This document shows positions 63,576 to 64,000 of a stretch of 64,000 nt of DNA, in pieces (the first letter of the stretch is position 1; each line of letters opens with the position of its first letter). The stretch comes from Photobacterium alginatilyticum. GTDB lineage: Bacteria > Pseudomonadota > Gammaproteobacteria > Enterobacterales > Vibrionaceae. The stretch covers positions 1 to 64,000 of the forward strand of contig NZ_RSEJ01000009.1 in assembly GCF_009910675.1 (NCBI RefSeq), written 5' to 3'. The position numbers and the translations under genes are program-made. The notes beneath the pieces were generated by a model, which was not told the DNA's origin, made no database searches, and saw only the letters and a list, made by a program, of their open reading frames with translations.

Positions 63576-63632
63576 GGCCAAGAATCATGTTTGCTTCCCT
63601 ATGAAGGCAACCTGATTCTTGGCCTCTTTTTA
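63576..63632 (+). terminator. Strong intrinsic terminator after the secreted-protein gene
   Basis: GGCCAAGAATCA (63576-63587) pairs over 12 bp with TGATTCTTGGCC (63613-63624), with a partly paired inner loop (TTGCTTC/GAAGGCAA), then TCTTTTTATT. Confidence 0.85.
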
Positions 63633-63730
63633 TTATTGAAATAGAAAAATTTGGAGAATAAAGCTAATAATTAATCCTATGCTAGAAGACACTTTTTCCA
63701 AGACTATGGGCTTCTACGTAGGAGAAAAAT

Positions 63731-64000
63731 ATGATTCATAATCTGATTCTGCTACTGATGGCACCGGTATTCATTGTTCAGGGCCGTTATGTTCGCAAGG
63801 TAACCCCAAAACTGGAAGAGGCTTCCGGCCCGCGAAGCGGTAGTGCCGGACAAGGAAGAGTACTTCGTTTGTTACTGGTCGGCGACTCGGCTGCCGCCGG
63901 TGTCGGTGCCGAGGATCAATCTCAGGCACTGTCAGGTAATGTGATCAATCAGCTAAGCAGTCATTTCAAACTAGAATGGCAGCTTCATGCCAAGTCAGGA
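63731..64000 (+). CDS. SGNH/GDSL-type hydrolase, N-terminal part (runs off window)
   Basis: Ninety codons from an ATG with GGAG six bases upstream. A hydrophobic start (NLILLLMAPVFIV) suggests a membrane anchor or signal. The catalytic block I then appears as LLVGDSAAAGVGAED, with GDS holding the nucleophile Ser. SGNH enzymes hydrolyse esters of lipids or sugars. It is preceded by a terminator, so it is independently transcribed. The remainder is outside the window. Confidence 0.78.
   Translation, partial: MIHNLILLLMAPVFIVQGRYVRKVTPKLEEASGPRSGSAGQGRVLRLLLVGDSAAAGVGAEDQSQALSGNVINQLSSHFKLEWQLHAKSG

Overview
The window looks like chromosomal DNA of a marine gammaproteobacterium, most likely Vibrionaceae (Vibrio or Photobacterium type). 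The protein repertoire points there: a DUF2860 outer-membrane protein, ChaA, a DASH cryptochrome next to an iron-sulfur photolyase, a TorR-like regulator, a dCache chemoreceptor, and an RND pump with its own two-component system. The single-copy regulators, transporters and scavenging enzymes suggest an accessory or secondary-replicon setting. No rRNA, tRNA, CRISPR array or prophage was seen.

Layout. 1-0.6 kb: end of an IS3-family element, a short repeat and decayed coding sequence. 0.6-3.5 kb: RNA-related genes (RluA-like pseudouridine synthase, YwbE, RhlE-like helicase) and a small protein. 3.9-11.6 kb: outer-membrane DUF2860 protein, ChaA antiporter, LysR regulator, MscS-type channel, HSL-family esterase, nucleotidyltransferase. 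11.9-14.5 kb: an unusual protein of three fused RidA domains, then a GNAT. 14.8-17.9 kb: a blue-light/DNA-repair cluster (DUF2256, cryptochrome DASH, FeS photolyase). 18.2-23.6 kb: a PAS-GAF-GGDEF-EAL protein, a small protein, GNAT, YiiM-like MOSC protein and a membrane protein. 23.8-26.7 kb: a haloalkane dehalogenase/SDR/DUF1330 operon with a divergent LysR regulator.

26.7-45.3 kb is the most interesting region: about 18.5 kb with every gene on the minus strand. In transcription order it holds an RND efflux pair, a two-component system, an exported FAD amine-oxidase-like protein, a GNAT, an APH-like kinase translationally overlapped with a MATE exporter, an acyltransferase-3 membrane protein, an Orn/Lys/Arg-type decarboxylase, a protein joining a large-clostridial-toxin-like glycosyltransferase domain to a GNAT domain, and a second MATE exporter. 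No PKS or NRPS is present. I infer, without proof, that these genes make, modify and export a small amine-containing metabolite.

45.5-51.1 kb: amino-acid or peptide scavenging (AGCS symporter, M20 amidohydrolase divergent from a YfcC transporter) and a divergent FolD. 51.2-52.3 kb: a hairpin-rich intergenic region with a possible tiny membrane protein, and a PadR regulator. 52.3-58.4 kb: a Cache hybrid kinase and TorR-like regulator, a divergent AraC-GyrI regulator, and a secreted PHB-depolymerase-type esterase. 58.4-60.3 kb: a chemoreceptor carrying the amino-acid-binding dCache motif. 61.3-64.0 kb: a small lipoprotein followed by a 694-residue secreted protein of unknown family, and the start of an SGNH hydrolase.
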